Of a stretch of 64,000 nt of DNA, positions 21,835-36,127 are shown in pieces; the first letter of the stretch is position 1; every line of letters starts with the position of its first letter. This DNA comes from Oasisia sp. SBJ-2009 (lineage: Eukaryota > Annelida > Polychaeta > Sabellida > Siboglinidae): positions 44,608,661 through 44,672,660 of the forward strand of contig OZ024860.1 in assembly GCA_964017155.1 (NCBI GenBank), in the 5' to 3' direction. Position numbers and translations under genes: made by a program. The notes beneath the pieces were generated by a model. The model was not told the DNA's origin. It ran no database searches and was given only the letters and a program-made list of their open reading frames with translations.

Positions 21835-22512
21835 TCACTGCACGAGTCGCCACGTGCGCTGCACGAGCGAGATGTGCTGTCGGCAGTAGTCTTTGTACTT
21901 CTGCAGCAGCTCCTCCTGCATGTTCGCCAGGTGGCGCGGCCACTTCGGCAGAAACCTCTCCATCTGTTCCCAGTCGTACTTGCCCCCGTTCCTCTGCTGG
22001 TTCCTCGCCAGTCTGTCGAGCGCCATCTCCAGCACGTTGTCGTCGCTCGGCGCTCCTTTCGTGCTCTCGAAGTACGCCTCGTGGTGTGGCTCGGCGGTCA
22101 CGTGGTCGCCGATGACGTCATCCATGACGTCAGAGACGAGCTCCTTGAGGTGCATGGAGAAGACGAGCGCCGTGACGACCATGTACCACGTGTCCTTGGT
22201 GTGGTCATGCTCTGACGACCGGCCGGTCACGTGTTCGTGGGCAGCGCGCACGCACGCTATGTGTTTGCGTTCGACGGAGACGTGTTGTGCCAGTTGCGTC
22301 AGTTGGTCGCTAGAGGCGCTGGCGTGCTCCCGGAGTCGGTCGTTCCAGAAGCGATTTGCAGCGTCTCGGTCGAGACCTTTTGATTGATCGATTAATGTGG
22401 CGAGATCAGCTGAAGTCTCGCTCTCGTTATCGTGCTCAGCGAGACTTCGTGAGTCGATGTTGTTGTCTTCCGTCGTCGGAGATAGAATGGGGTTTGTAAA
22501 AACGTTCGGCAT
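21835..22512 (-). CDS. Unknown 225-residue protein, paralog copy 3
   Basis: Third intact copy, on the opposite strand. Exon 2 starts at 22537 after a TTGTTCCAG acceptor. The intron 22538-24405 (1868 bp) carries a 386-bp (TA)n tract and connects to the TATA promoter at 24483-24490. The protein has the same length as the other two copies, with about 93-94% identity by eye. Private changes include H for L near residue 77 and I for S near residue 213. The 3'UTR is split by a CR1-like fragment, so transcripts may end early or use a polyadenylation signal within or beyond the insertion. Function unknown; see copy 1 for the description of the protein. Confidence 0.8.
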   Translation of the reverse strand: MPNVFTNPILSPTTEDNNIDSRSLAEHDNESETSADLATLIDQSKGLDRDAANRFWNDRLREHASASSDQLTQLAQHVSVERKHIACVRAAHEHVTGRSSEHDHTKDTWYMVVTALVFSMHLKELVSDVMDDVIGDHVTAEPHHEAYFESTKGAPSDDNVLEMALDRLARNQQRNGGKYDWEQMERFLPKWPRHLANMQEELLQKYKDYCRQHISLVQRTWRLVQ

Positions 22513-23804
22513 GATGACGTCACGGTGTGAAACTCGGCTGGAACAATCAAACAGATGAACCGTTAAATACCAAGTGGAATAGACGTTTTTCTTTACTTGA
22601 CTTCAATTAACTATAAAATTAAACTAATAAATATTAGCATACTCGGTCACCTTACTCTCAAGGCTACGTTTGATCTCGTTTAATGCAAAATGTCTGCACA
22701 GTTTCTTGCGTCATCTGGATACCTTTTATGACGTCACCGAAGTCACGAGTGCGCAGAGACGCTAACATTGCATGTTTATAGCTTGTTTATTTTTTGACTA
22801 ATTTCCTTCAGAAGGCTTGACCCTGAGTTATTTGATAAGTAACAACCCGTTGCCACACATTAGGACTGCTCAACGCGTCTTACACATTACAGTAGGCACT
22901 AGTGCAATGTATTGTAGAATATTTTTCCTACGACACAAAGCTAGTCACATTTCACATGTGACCCGACCAAACGTTTAAAATCATTCAATGATTTTAAGCA
23001 AATAAAACATACTTTTTTTTATAATTATTTGAATGTGCAGGTTACGTCAGCTATTCATGCAATACATATATTAAAACGGCCACGAACTGTTTCGCGACGG
23101 CCTGAAACAATGTGGATGATAACCCGATATTTGAACTACACTGCGGTAACCTCATTCCGTCAGTCATTGTCAACCAAATGTTCCATGGAGCGCGGGTATC
23201 GCCAGCCGTCTGAGAACTCGACGTGAACATTTGTCAAAAGATGATCCTAAAGCGCGCACATTGTTGGAAGCCGAAGGGAAATGACGTACTAAACTTTCCC
23301 ACGTCGCTACCCTTCGTCTACATACAATGCGTGCGCTCCGGGGAACAGACAATGACGGAGTCGAGGTACAGACGGAATTATGTTACCACACGCACTGACG
23401 TGGGCCATAAAACAACACCCGTCATTGGATGCCCGGTCAACCGTCGTATGGAAACTGCAACGTTGGATTTAGTATTTACACGGTCGCTGTTTGAGTACAA
23501 TATCTATATTAAAATTGTGGTCTTATTTGATATTTTACCTATAAATATTTCTGGAAAATAGGCGATTTGGTGACGAATTGACATTTATAGTAGTTTTATG
23601 TCATGCATTATGAGTTGCCTTAATTTTTCGTTAACAAAGGCATACATACGATAAACATTAATTATAATTATATACGCAAACATGTAAAGTATTCTAAAAC
23701 AAACAATGATGCCACCTGACGGCTGGTTCTGAGTTCGAACACAGTTAGCTCTAGGTCGCGCACTGGCGTTACTATAGTCTCACTAGACTCTTCTCGAAGA
23801 ATTC

Positions 23805-24194
<390 letters not shown>

Positions 24195-24405
24195 TAAGTG
24201 CAGTTTTTTTTTATCAATTACAGACAGTCAAAATTCAAATCAATCTTAATTTTTAATTGTAATACACAACATGTTTCATCGAATATTTAATGTTATTACT
24301 CTGCTAAGTTTACGTTTTTATACCTCTTCTGACTAAAGCGATATATACTAGAGTATAACTTCATTAATTTGTAAGTCGACATTTATATTTCTAATAGATC
24401 CTTAC

Positions 24406-24690
24406 CTCTCCTGACGCCGTTGATACCTGTGTGTCGAGTGTGAACTTGCCGGTGTCCTGGTGTCAACGCTCACACCGCAACGCTTATATACACGAGTAGG
24501 TGTGAAACACCATCGTCACCTGGTACGACGTGACAAAACAAATTTCATAGACCGCTATTTGTAGCCGTGAAAAATCCCCGCTTTGCGACCTTATTCACGG
24601 TCACCGTTGTGATCGAAACCATACGGCCAGTCGGTAACACTTATCTGATCTGCCGGAGGTATCGCAACGTCCGCCCGCACAATATCCACT
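24406..24690 (-). promoter_or_regulatory. Promoter and non-coding exon 1 of paralog copy 3
   Basis: On the minus strand, TATATAAG (24490-24483) follows the conserved block 24540-24500 with 9-bp spacing. Exon 1 ends at 24406 with donor AG|GTAAGG. Further upstream the GCGGACGTTGCGATACCTCC string (about 24655-24674) matches the distal promoter of the other units. Confidence 0.65.
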
Positions 24691-24839
24691 ATGAATAAAA
24701 TGGGTAAATAACCCCTGTAATGTCGAGTGAAGTTATCAATTTATCAGTTCGATAAAATCTGTTTACGTACGACCCCGACATAGCTGTTCAGTGTATGGCC
24801 GGGTGCCAAAGAAAACACGTGACGGAACAGGGTAGCGGT

Positions 24840-25440
24840 ATTAGGGTTTCGGTTAAGTTAGGGTGTGTGTTCTTCTATCCGGAATTAGTCAACATAGTAG
24901 TTTGTAAAAGGAAGTCTTCCAGTTGAACGTGGGAATATGAGACGTGCTTGATTGAACATCAATAGGTATTGCGATCAACTCGACCCGTTTCGGTGATATT
25001 GCAAATTCCAATTTTTCGAAACCTGGTGGTCTGTTACCGTCTGCGCATGTTCCCGTGGGTCGTAGTTTTCAAACTGCGAACATTATTATGGACTTACTAA
25101 AGTAACTAACTGGTAATTTTACCAAGTAGATTGCGTATTAATAATTGTGGAATCTGATTTATTATGAACTGGTATCTTTCCATTGACGTATCTAGAATAA
25201 CTGAACAAAATGCGCCAATATGTTATATAGCATGACCACTGACCTATATTATGCATATAAGCTTCGAAGTCAGAATGTCATCGTTATTCATACCAGCAAC
25301 AGTACCCACCCATGTGTTACCCTCTATACACACAAGCACGCACGCACGCACGCACAAACCACGCACGCTCGCACGCTCACTCGCTCGCTCGCTCGCACGC
25401 ACACACACACGCACGCACGCACACACACCCACACACAGGA
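24840..25440 (-). repeat. Block B, block A and (CA)n upstream of copy 3
   Basis: Mirror of 8945-9775: block B at 24840-25095, block A at 25105-25310 and a CA/CGCA/CGCT tract at 25333-25440. The junction around 25113-25130 is the intact version of the site occupied by the solo LTR in unit 4. Confidence 0.65.
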
Positions 25441-26370
25441 AACAGTATTCATATGCGTTTATCAAGACGACTGACGTTCTATTAACCCCCACCTCAAGAG
25501 ATCAGCTGAACAAATCGCTAAAAACACAATTGTGTGAACAATTTAGCAATAGCCTTCTTACGTCTGGTCAGATCCTTAAGATCGGTACCGACATTAACTC
25601 TCACATTAGCCCCGTGTTACAGGTTGTAAGAAACCTGCACTGACAAATTTAGTTACTTATTATTATACACAATTAGTTATTAAAAAGACAGAAAATCCAG
25701 ATTCGCATTATATCAACGCACGCTGTGCAAGGCAAACATATTATGGTAGCATACGGGAGCGCGACGGGAACTGAACGATGTGTTTATCTTTACTTACGAA
25801 GGCGCGGTCTTTGGTGTCCAATTTCACAAGAATTATTGTGGGACAGAGTCGGAACAGGATGGTAGTTGACAGCTAAGCGGTCATAGCATGAAACTGGTTC
25901 ATACACCGGACTGACCTTGCTTCACTCGGCCACCATGTTCTGGTTTTATGATTCAACCCGAAATAGGAAGTATGCAAATATATGCAGATACAATCACGTG
26001 AGCGATGCACCCTCACCCCCACAGTATGACGATATCAAACCACGCATGCGTGGAACCATAATTCTAAAAACTGTCGTACTGGGCGTTTCGATGATTTACA
26101 TGTTAAAGACAATTCCTGGACGTGGCTGCTGGCATGCGGATGTGTAAACTAGCATGACACTGCCAGGAAGTGGCGCACTGCGCAGCCGCCAATTGGAACA
26201 ATTAGTGATGACGTCATTGCGGTCTCCTCCTGACAACGAGTTGGGCGTAAGAAACGAAAGACGTCGACGTGGATCTACGGCAGAACATTTGTCTTAATTT
26301 TTTTTCTTCGTCGTATTTATCTTCTTATTGTTAATATATTTATTGACACCGACATCGAGATTTGGACTAT
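25441..26370. other. Spacer, nothing recognised
   Basis: No supported gene, RNA or terminal repeats were found. Confidence 0.45.
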
Positions 26371-26375
26371 ACGCT

Positions 26376-26710
26376 CTATCTACAAGGTAGAGCGCAATGG
26401 CTCAGGGGTAGAGCTTCGGACTCTCGACTACTAGAACCCGGGTTCGAATCCTGTGTTACGGTGTTAAAACCTTGGGCAAGTTTTTCATTGTATATTGCAT
26501 CAGTTCACTCAGCTGTATAAATGAGTATCTGGAAATAGACAGTGGTGGGTATGTGTACGAGCAGCCTTAATTCGCGCATTAATTGTAGCATGCGGCTGGA
26601 TGCTTCCCAGAGAAGTTGAGATGATTTGATTGAACAGGTCTGCCGGGGAAGTAAAAGCGCTTTGGGCAGTCGTGTGGCCTGGATACTGCGCTATATAAAA
26701 CATTTGCTTT
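26376..26710 (+). mobile_element. tRNA-derived SINE, family 1 (best copy)
   Basis: The tRNA-like head carries an A box (TGGCTCAGGGGTAGAGC region, 26397-26414) and a perfect B box GGTTCGAATCC at 26441-26451. The body contains the conserved words CTCAGCTGTATAAATGAGTA and GGATGCTTCCCAGAGAAGTT. The tail is short. Further copies lie in EXOC1 at 43215-43556 (+), 44752-45090 (-), 46668-46985 (-) and 57505-57790 (+, decayed). Confidence 0.85.
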
Positions 26711-26994
26711 ACTTTACAACGTGTGCAACATGGCGACAGGAACTCGATGAGGCATTTTTCACGAACTTCGACCTACGAGACGTTTGATTCCATTCAAATT
26801 GACGAAGCGGCTGCTTAGCCTCAGCGACTCTGACATTACCCATAATTATCGGACGTTAAATAATAGCATGTTAAGAGATGTAGCTCTTGTAATATATTTT
26901 AATAGGTAAGTAGGTCGGAACAAGAGTAAACTCATTTCGCTTTAGAAGCACAGGGAAATCATATTTTCTCCTCCCCAACAAGGGTTGAAGGTAC

Positions 26995-27165
26995 GGCGGC
27001 TGGCTTGCAGTCTTCTATGGCTTACCCGCCATCTTCAACTGTCAGTTATTTTACCTGAATATTGTTTATATAATTATAATCTATATGACTGTTTGATTGC
27101 TGACGGTGCCTTTTCGTCATTCGATGTACAATACCGTAAAATAATATAAGTAAAAACTAATCTAA
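26995..27165 (-). pseudogene. 3'-flank relic of a fifth array unit
   Basis: GGCTTGCAG, CTTACCCGCC, CTTCAACTGTCAGTTATTT and TTGATTGCTGACGGTGCC follow in the same order as in the reverse complement of 4520-4690. Orientation is as for copy 3. No promoter or coding exon for this unit was found to its right, so it is a fragment. Confidence 0.6.
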
Positions 27166-27761
27166 AGTGGGTACTACTGTACAGCCAGAGAAAAAGCCAG
27201 TCTACAGGTACTTGAAACGAGCGCAACTATAGACGATTCCCAAATTTTCTGAGGCATACACGATACCGGTCTATGTCCACCTCAATGTCACCTATAATGA
27301 ATTGTGCTAACATTCAGGCCATTGAGATGTGGGATTTCGGCGCAGTGTGAGTACATCGTGGATCCATTCGTTGTGTTCAACACACGATATCCGAGAAAGG
27401 ACAAGGCCGGGTGTAATACAATGTCCCTGGGGGGGTGAGTGAATTATCGGATCAGTCGAGTTGAATTAAGAACTGCTGCATTTGTTTGTGACTAATTCGA
27501 CAACTGGTATGTGCTGAACGCAGTAGTGGACTGTCTCACATAGTGCACAGTACGTCAGAAAACTGTGCGCAGAGATATGGGTTTACAGATTTCTTTCATG
27601 CGCGGGTCTAGTGTATGTTGAGGGACTTGTGTCCAGTACAATCTCACCATTTTGGCCGCACTATCACTGCGATAGTATAACATACGTCACAAAGCTGAAG
27701 TGTCCCCGTTCTCGCACACACGTTCCAGAAATAGTCAGGTCGAACGACAACAGACGGGGTC

Positions 27762-27811
27762 ATGGGCCCCGACAAATCAGCCAAAAGTGCAACACGTATT
27801 CGGGAAACGAA
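27762..27811 (+). CDS. Possible first exon of an unknown gene
   Basis: An ATG opens a short frame (MGPDKSAKSATRIRETK) that meets a strong donor GAAA|GTAAGT. A CRE-like TACGTCAC (about 27683) lies some 80 bp upstream. No downstream exon was found before the microsatellites, so this is a weak call. Confidence 0.2.
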
Positions 27812-27987
27812 AGTAAGTTTTCAGCCGCCGAATTGGGATGATTTACTAGGGGATGAAAAATTCGAATACAAAACGTCATCAGCCAATACAATAATCCCGA
27901 TCGAACAGAAAAGCGGAGTTTGGAGAGAAGTGGCAAAGAGTGTCGTGTGTAATAACGCGTAGACCTACGCACATACATGCGTACGTA

Positions 27988-28042
27988 CGCACACACGCGC
28001 ACTCTCTCTGTATCTCTCTCTGTATCTCTCTCTGTATCTCTG

Positions 28043-28111
<69 letters not shown>

Positions 28112-28112
28112 G
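27988..28112. repeat. (CTCTCTGTAT)n and (CA)n microsatellite
   Basis: A decamer-like CTCTCTCTGTAT array leads directly into a pure CA run. Confidence 0.9.
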
Positions 28113-28869
28113 AACTACAATTTTCCCTGTTCATTAAAGCTATGTAATGAACACAAACACGATTCTCGTTTCGCCTGTACCAATTGCGTACCAAACGGAT
28201 GTTCGGGAGACAAAAAACTGTTCTGCATCCGTTAATTCATAGGCCTGGATTAAATAATTATATAATGTGCTGTTGTCCCATAATAATAAAAAATTATTAT
28301 AATATATACACTTTCACGCGATGCTATTAATATTGTTATGCAATAAGGCATGGAACATGAAAATAACTTCAAAACGTGTCATTATACGAAAACTGCCGAG
28401 TGACAGCGGAATGAGACCGTGTGACGTCAATCGTGGTGTACGTGCAGCCAGGGTCACCCTGGCCTCCTAGACGTGAAATGTGATACATCTGTCCACAAAT
28501 GCTGTCCCCACGTCAACAAGTGCAATTTGGGCCTGTTTCACTTTCCCGACGACACCAGAACTAAACAACGCAACGATTAAGCCTGTATCCGCATTGGCTG
28601 GAATAAAGGAGTTTATACTGATAACAATTTTAATCTAACACTGGTTGCTAAACGAATTTTCGTGAGCATCGCCCAAAATTGATATCATCTTCTTACGTCT
28701 GTGTTTACTTCTTCTTTTGTGCAAATATATTTAACTACAGTAAATTTGGGATAGGATCTTTAATTTCAATGTAGGCATTGCGCGCCCGCACACACGCTAA
28801 CACACGAAACAAACAATGCACTCGCACACATACATACTAACGTACATATTCACACACATAATATATTAT

Positions 28870-28930
<61 letters not shown>
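28870..28930. repeat. (CA)n microsatellite
   Basis: Pure CA run. Confidence 0.95.
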
Positions 28931-28934
<4 letters not shown>

Positions 28935-29217
28935 ACTCAGAATTATGTGGTTGACGCGCTAGCATATGGCCAAGGCTTTTTGTGTAATAAAACTAGGATA
29001 AGTATATTTTGACACATTTATTTGAATAACTTGTGTTCTGCGCTGTTGCATGATGTCATTCAGAATTACTGGTTCTACTGGTTTAGGTGGCAAAGGTGCG
29101 TGATGTGTTTTCATATTTAAGACGGCTTTTCGATTTGTGCTATTCTGTTTCACTCGCCAAGTCGACGACCAACCTCCACATAACCGGCACTCCTCTTGTG
29201 TGGCTTCTCATTGGGGG

Positions 29218-29363
29218 AGGTGTGTGTGTGTGTGTGTGTGTGAGTGTATGAGTGTATGAGTGTGTGAGTGTGTGTGAGTGTGTGTGTGTGTGTGTGAGTG
29301 TGTGTGTGTGTGTGTGTGAGTGTGTGAGTGTGTGTGAGTGTGTGTGTGAGTGTGTGTGTGAGT

Positions 29364-29422
<59 letters not shown>

Positions 29423-29436
29423 TGTGTGTGTGTGTC

Positions 29437-29480
<44 letters not shown>

Positions 29481-29492
29481 CGCGTGTGTGTA
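29218..29492. repeat. (TG)n with GTGAG and TCACTG interruptions
   Basis: TG run with regularly spaced GAGTG and TCACTG variants, a higher-order pattern. The cysteine/valine frames through it are not genes. Confidence 0.95.
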
Positions 29493-30620
29493 ATTACATA
29501 TACCCATGTAATTAAATTTAACAAAATTAGTTTTTACTGCTCATTTTACAAAAAATATATAATTGATTAAAACCCACAGTTCTAACATAACAAACAAGGA
29601 GCAAACTGAGTCTGGATGTTTACATATGCACAACTGACGTTCTTAGGATAACAGAAGCAATTCAAAGTAACACAAAATTGTAAATGATTCATATTTAATA
29701 CAACATTATTTCCTAATTCTTGGCACACATTGCTTATTGGCACTTAATGATTTGAAGATAGCTTGTTCCCACAAACTGGGAACAATTGCTAATGATTTAA
29801 CAAATATCCTGATAATAATGACCTAATGAAATATATATTACACCATTTGGCATTTTAGACAAATAACCTTAAACTTGATCATGACAATACCGTGCAACAT
29901 TTACAAGCCAACAATTAACTCTCTAGACAACGGCAAAAAACGGAAATTGTCATTTAGGAATCGACATACAAAGTATCCCTATTGCAAACAAAATCATTTC
30001 TGAATTATATTATCACTTATACATAATGCCAATTCACAAACTAACAACATAATAATTAACTATAACGTGCTAAACGCATGAGACTGGATGCAAGAGTTCC
30101 TTCAGAAAGCATAAACAAAACTGGGGGAACCAGAACAAATGGCAAAGATGAAAGTATCCATATTATGCATTTTTAGAAACAGTAAACATTTACTACCAGA
30201 TTAAAAATCAATTTGAAATTATTACCTGGAAAATGGATGCATATTTTGGATTGAACAATAGGTGATGTCTGTCTCAAAATATTTTGCATGGTTCATTTCA
30301 ACTGTCAACAATTTCAAAACAAACTGATATTTGTGGATGACACTTCCATCATTTGAAACTGAAATTTTGCTGTTTAATAAGATGCTCATAACTGCTAAAT
30401 TGTACGACTATGATTGAGCGTTTGTGACAAGTCACACTTACATAGGTCTTTCATACACCAAAAACATTTACTTACACCACATGACGCTGTTCTCTAATTC
30501 ATCAACCCTGATGACAAAACAATTTAAATAACAGAACAAAAATTTGTAGATACTAAAAAATCATATTATCTTATCTCACATAAAATATTTGACTTTTTTC
30601 ATGCCCATGTTGTAATTAAA

Positions 30621-31688
30621 TCAAACCCCTATTTTTAGGGTAGGTTGCAATATTCCTCTCCGTCCAGGGAAATAAGGAGACGACAGCCCATTGAGCCGAT
30701 GGTGAGGGACAGTTGGTGGCCATTCGGGGTGTATAAGGAAATCACCCCTCTTTGAATGCCGCGGGGTGCATCTGTTGGTCCACTCTCTGGCTGAGTTACT
30801 GCCACCCCCAGGGTATCCGTGATCACCCTGTTGAGAGGTGCTGCCACCTAGTGTGTGGTTACAGTAATGATTCTGAACACCTGTCAGATATTTTCTCTCT
30901 GTAACAAGAACAAAACATCTCCTTTAAACTGACCTGATATTTTCCTCTTTTCTAATCAAATGTTCATAATATTATAATACATATGTTCAAAATGTACACC
31001 ACACCAAATTGTTTTTTTGACCAAAAAATGGTTTTCAATTTTAGAATTGAAACCAAAATAAATTAAATCAAACTAATAATAAAAAAATATTATAATAACA
31101 TATTGAATAAATAATTATTTAAATTGTATAGTAGTGTAATTAGTAGTGTAATAGTAGACACCCAGAATAAACGTTATGGTATATTATGATGGGAGTAATA
31201 AAAAAATCCAATGCATGACAATTTCCTGGAATTATCTGGGTGTGAACAGTCTGGTTTCTGCAATTAATATGGAAATTGGGGCAAAGTACATCTGACTCAA
31301 AGAACCCTCTGCTAATCACTACCACCCTGGCTGCAGTTGGTGGCTAACTACAGCTGTACAATTAACTGTTTCAACATTCACTTATTCATCAACCGATCTG
31401 GTTCAATTTTTTTGGTTTTATTTGAAAATGCTAAATTTACAACTTAAATCAACATGTGGTTGATATATCACCACATTTTTGACAAGTGACTCAAGGGAAT
31501 AATGTTCCCTCCCTGATCATGTGACCACCCACCTGCTGCTCCCGCGCCCTTGAGGTATCGATGCAGAGACGGGAAGAACTGCGGGCAGGAAGATGAGTTG
31601 ATCTGTGGGGAAGCGAAAACACCTGTGTGTTTTATTTCACTTATGCAATAATGCCATATAATCTATGCCCCACCCCAGGCATTTCTAA

Positions 31689-31749
<61 letters not shown>

Positions 31750-31765
31750 CAGCCAAGTAATTCAT

Positions 31766-31803
<38 letters not shown>

Positions 31804-34800
31804 CCAAGTAATTCATCAATGTTAACTGTAATCACATTATTCCTGGAGATACAATAATTTTAAGGTCATTCTCTTACTGTCAAAACCATCAAAATAAACG
31901 CACATAATATTAATAATATGTAGACAATTAGAACTAAATATCATGCAGTTGACCTATTTAAATCTACATTGGTCTTGTAGTGTTGTCTTGTGTAGGAGGG
32001 TATTAATGACAGTGGGTGCATACACACATTTATGTAGCATTTATTTTATGCACATTTGATAACAAATACACAACAAAGATTAGCCTATTCCAAATTGTTG
32101 CATAAAAGAAACTCATTTTCTGAAAACAATTTGGGGTCATAGTAAGAAATGCCTTATTTTGAAATGGTGTGTCACATATTATAATAATAAACTTTTATAG
32201 GCTCGGGAATCTCAGTTCAGAGGTGCAACATGCAATGCAAGAATCACAATGGAAAGTTGTAATAAGGAACACAACAAGTCATCATTATAGCAAGGTAGCT
32301 CTCATGCTAACAGCCTTTTAGCTTTACTAAGTGTCTCCCAAATAAATGGGAGTCCCAATACAGTCTAACTGATTGTTAAATTTGTATTACTATAATGTAG
32401 TTCTACATGCTTATTGTCGAATAAATTTTTCCAATCCCAAAAGGTACCACTGAAGGTTTAGAATGTGATTTAAAATAAACCAATGTTGGTGTTTTTCTTT
32501 GAAATAGGACTGTAGTTTCAGATAACTTTAAAGTGATAGGAAGTTGATTCCAGACTTTGTGTGCAGCCACAAATAAAACATGTTTTGTCTGTGTTAAGCT
32601 CAATTTGTGGAACAAAAAAATGCGTAAAAGATGACATAGGGCATATTTGAGAAATCAGATAAGATATGAACATTGTAAGAAAAATATCTTGTTTTTGTAA
32701 AGCAAATTACCTTAAGCATAGTAACACATAGTAACACAGGTACATACCCGGTTTTGGTTCAGACCATCCACCCCATGGATATCACCAGAGTAGTTTTCTT
32801 TGTCTATAAATCAAGATGACATTTCATTTATAAAGATCAAGTCATTTCATAATGGTGCTAATACATGAATGCAATGCCTTAAAAATGATATCTTCAGAGA
32901 ATAAAATACATGATAGTCAGATACAAAACTTGAATACAGACAAGTCGTAACTTCAATTTATTTACTGTCTAAGATTATATGAAATTAATAAAAACATGTG
33001 TAGCTGTATAAAATCTGTAGAGCCAATATTAAAACTGTCAGCATAAGGAGTAATATAAATAACAAACTTGTCACTCTTACCAATTTCATTTCGACCAGTT
33101 GATTCATCGTCCTAGAAAAAGATGACAAATAAATTAATACTGTTATAATTACTACATTTGTGTGAACATTTTATGGAAACTATTGGTCATATCCAAATGG
33201 ACCGCAAGCATTAAAATGTGATACATTTCGATCTGCATAGACGTTTAGCCCCTTTCAACTAAACACCCCATAAGTTTTTTGTTTTTGCTGTCCAAGTGGA
33301 TTTTGCCATTCCATAGTGGTAAAACATTAATAAATGTATTTAAATCATAAAATTAAATTGCTACAACAGTTCCTCATTTAAAGCATTAGGTAATTAATGA
33401 CATATATAATAATACTGATAAGAAATGAATAAAACAGCTGACATAAATTAGTTAAATAGATTATGAAAAAGTAAAAATTACCGGGTCAGGGTTATTAAAA
33501 AGTACATTTCAGATTAATTTATACATATCCGATACATACATAATATCAAGACAAACAGTTAGCACATAATCAAATATCTTAATAATTTGTTTTAAATATA
33601 CACCTGTACTGCAACATGAATTATATTCAAGCAGTGTTGATAACCTTCCAGCTATTGAATACTGTACCTGCTAAGCAGCCACTGGAAGAGTTTACCAGTT
33701 ACTTATAAATATCTCACTCAGCAGGTAGTAAATTAAATACTTGGGCATTATCTGCAGTTGAATAATATCAGATTTTCTTTTCGGTGAATTTCTATGCACC
33801 TGTGGGCTGTATCATGAGGGGGTCATGATTAGCATAACGTGTCAACAGAGCTGTTTACAAACTTGCCCAAACTTGTGTGATTTCATCTGATATGAGCATG
33901 CCCTATTGTGCAATCGCTGCCTGAGATATTTATTACCTGATCAGTTGCCGATAATGATGTGAACGTACTAGGTAAATACAACTTACATAAGAGAGCACAC
34001 AACACAATCACACAACCTGCACTTGATTTTAACACAGGTGGCATATGGATGAGATTAAGAACGTGCATGGAAAATTGGAAACACATGTGTTACGTGTTAT
34101 TTTACTGATGGCCTCTGAGATGCGATCAACTGGAAATTCAGCTCACACTTCACTGCAGCAGAAAGGTGGTTTAAATAACACCAAATACAAATTGCATACT
34201 TGCAAAAGAGCTTAACTTTGTTGTGATTTAAGGTTGGTAACCATATTCTGGCAGCAAAGGTTTTTTCTACTAGTAGATGATGAGCAAGCACCCAAGAAAA
34301 CACAATGCTAGTTGCCTGATGTACTAAAACACAATCATCTTATTAACAAAATTGTAGAATGTCGACTTCAGTTGACTGCCAGAAAATTGGTAATGTCAAT
34401 AGTGAATTAATTACACAGTGATGTGTCATAGTCTTCAAGCTGTTTTAATGCTCTCCCCAAACGCAGCTTTTGGTAAATGAAAACAACAGTCTGCTGAAGA
34501 TATGACATTCACTTCCCACAAACTCATACCCCAGTTGATGTGTGTTCATCTAAACGTGCATCTATTGAGTGAATAATGTATGTTTTTCCTGTTTCAAATT
34601 TCCTTCCGCTCACTGCCCAATCACTGAAATGTTTAACCACCCCAAAAAGATCTCTAAAAGATTTGTGGATAGGTATCTTGCTAAAGCCATGCCAGAAAGA
34701 CTTCCTCATTGAATATCGAATTTGTGTTACCTATGTGATTAATTGTGTTACCTATGTGATTAATTGTGTTACCTATGTGATTAATTGTGTTACCTATGTG

Positions 34801-36077
34801 ATTAATTGTGTTACCTTTTACTCTTAAGTTATTATTTACCAGGACCTTATTCAGGATAACATTTTTGTCAGTCACACTTTTTGTGGTGGGTACCTCATAT
34901 ACATGCGCACGCTCACACACCAGTTGAGAAGTGTCTTATGACCTGAAATAAACTACAAACACATGTGTGACACCCATAGCTTTATGTAGAGACCTGTCCA
35001 CCCATCATTAGGATGGGTAAAAACGAATATGGACGGGCAGAAATATGGGTGGACGGGTGGTGGATGGATAAAAAATGAAGGAGCTAAAAAACAAAACAAA
35101 AGTCTTCCAAAACCATAGATATTGTTAGTTATGCCTTGAAAGTGAGTGTAAATGATGTCATGTGTGTTTGTAGCCCATTTCAGGTCATCAGGCACATCTG
35201 AAAGTTCGTAAACTAGTTTAACAGTTAACATCCATGTGTCCACCAAAACATGTGTGACTGGCAATAATTTTATCCTGCATAAAGCCCTGGTGACACCCAT
35301 TTTCAAGGCATAACTGACAATGTCTATGATTTTGGAAAACCTTTTGTGATCATTCATTTTTTTACCCAATCACCACCCGCCCACAAATAGTTCTTCCCAT
35401 TCAAATGTATGGTGGATGTATGATATACTTTAAATTTCAATTTTAAGTACAGGAGCTGGATAAAATTTACCTTCCACGAGCTATACTGGTTCACAGCCAC
35501 TGTGTTTGGTCTGGTCGTGTACTTGCACCGAAGTAATCTTCTGCGTTCTTGCTCTGCTGATGGTACGCTTGCATCCACTAAAACACAGAGAATACCCATA
35601 ATTAGGCTACCATATACATATCTGTAAGGATTCTGTACAGGTATAAACTTTAGCTAAAATTAGTAATAATCACAAGACAGGCCTAAATCATAATGCATTA
35701 TACTAACAACATTATTCATACTACATCAATGTACACCCACTTGTCTCCACCTACATACACTAACATACATACACACTCACTCTCAAACACACACTCTCAC
35801 ACACATACACACTCTCAAACACACACACTCTCAAACACACACACTCTCACATACACTCTCTCTCACACACACACTCTCTCTCTCTCTCTCATACCCACAC
35901 ACACTCACATCCACAAGCACTCATACATACATGTGTTTGCAAGGCATTGCATGCACACACCAATAACAGCCCTACATGACAATAATGTGATCATAATTTA
36001 GAGTCAATAATCTGAAATTTAGTCAGGAATGGTTTGTATACTATATATAATTTATTATATTACATATTACATATTAC

Positions 36078-36127
<50 letters not shown>

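Noticed and set aside
26389..26460. Possible tRNA gene because of A and B boxes
   Set aside because: It is the head of a SINE: the cloverleaf is imperfect, and the same body follows the head in several other copies.
28959..29153. Small minus-strand ORF
   Set aside because: No composition or splice support, and it abuts microsatellites.
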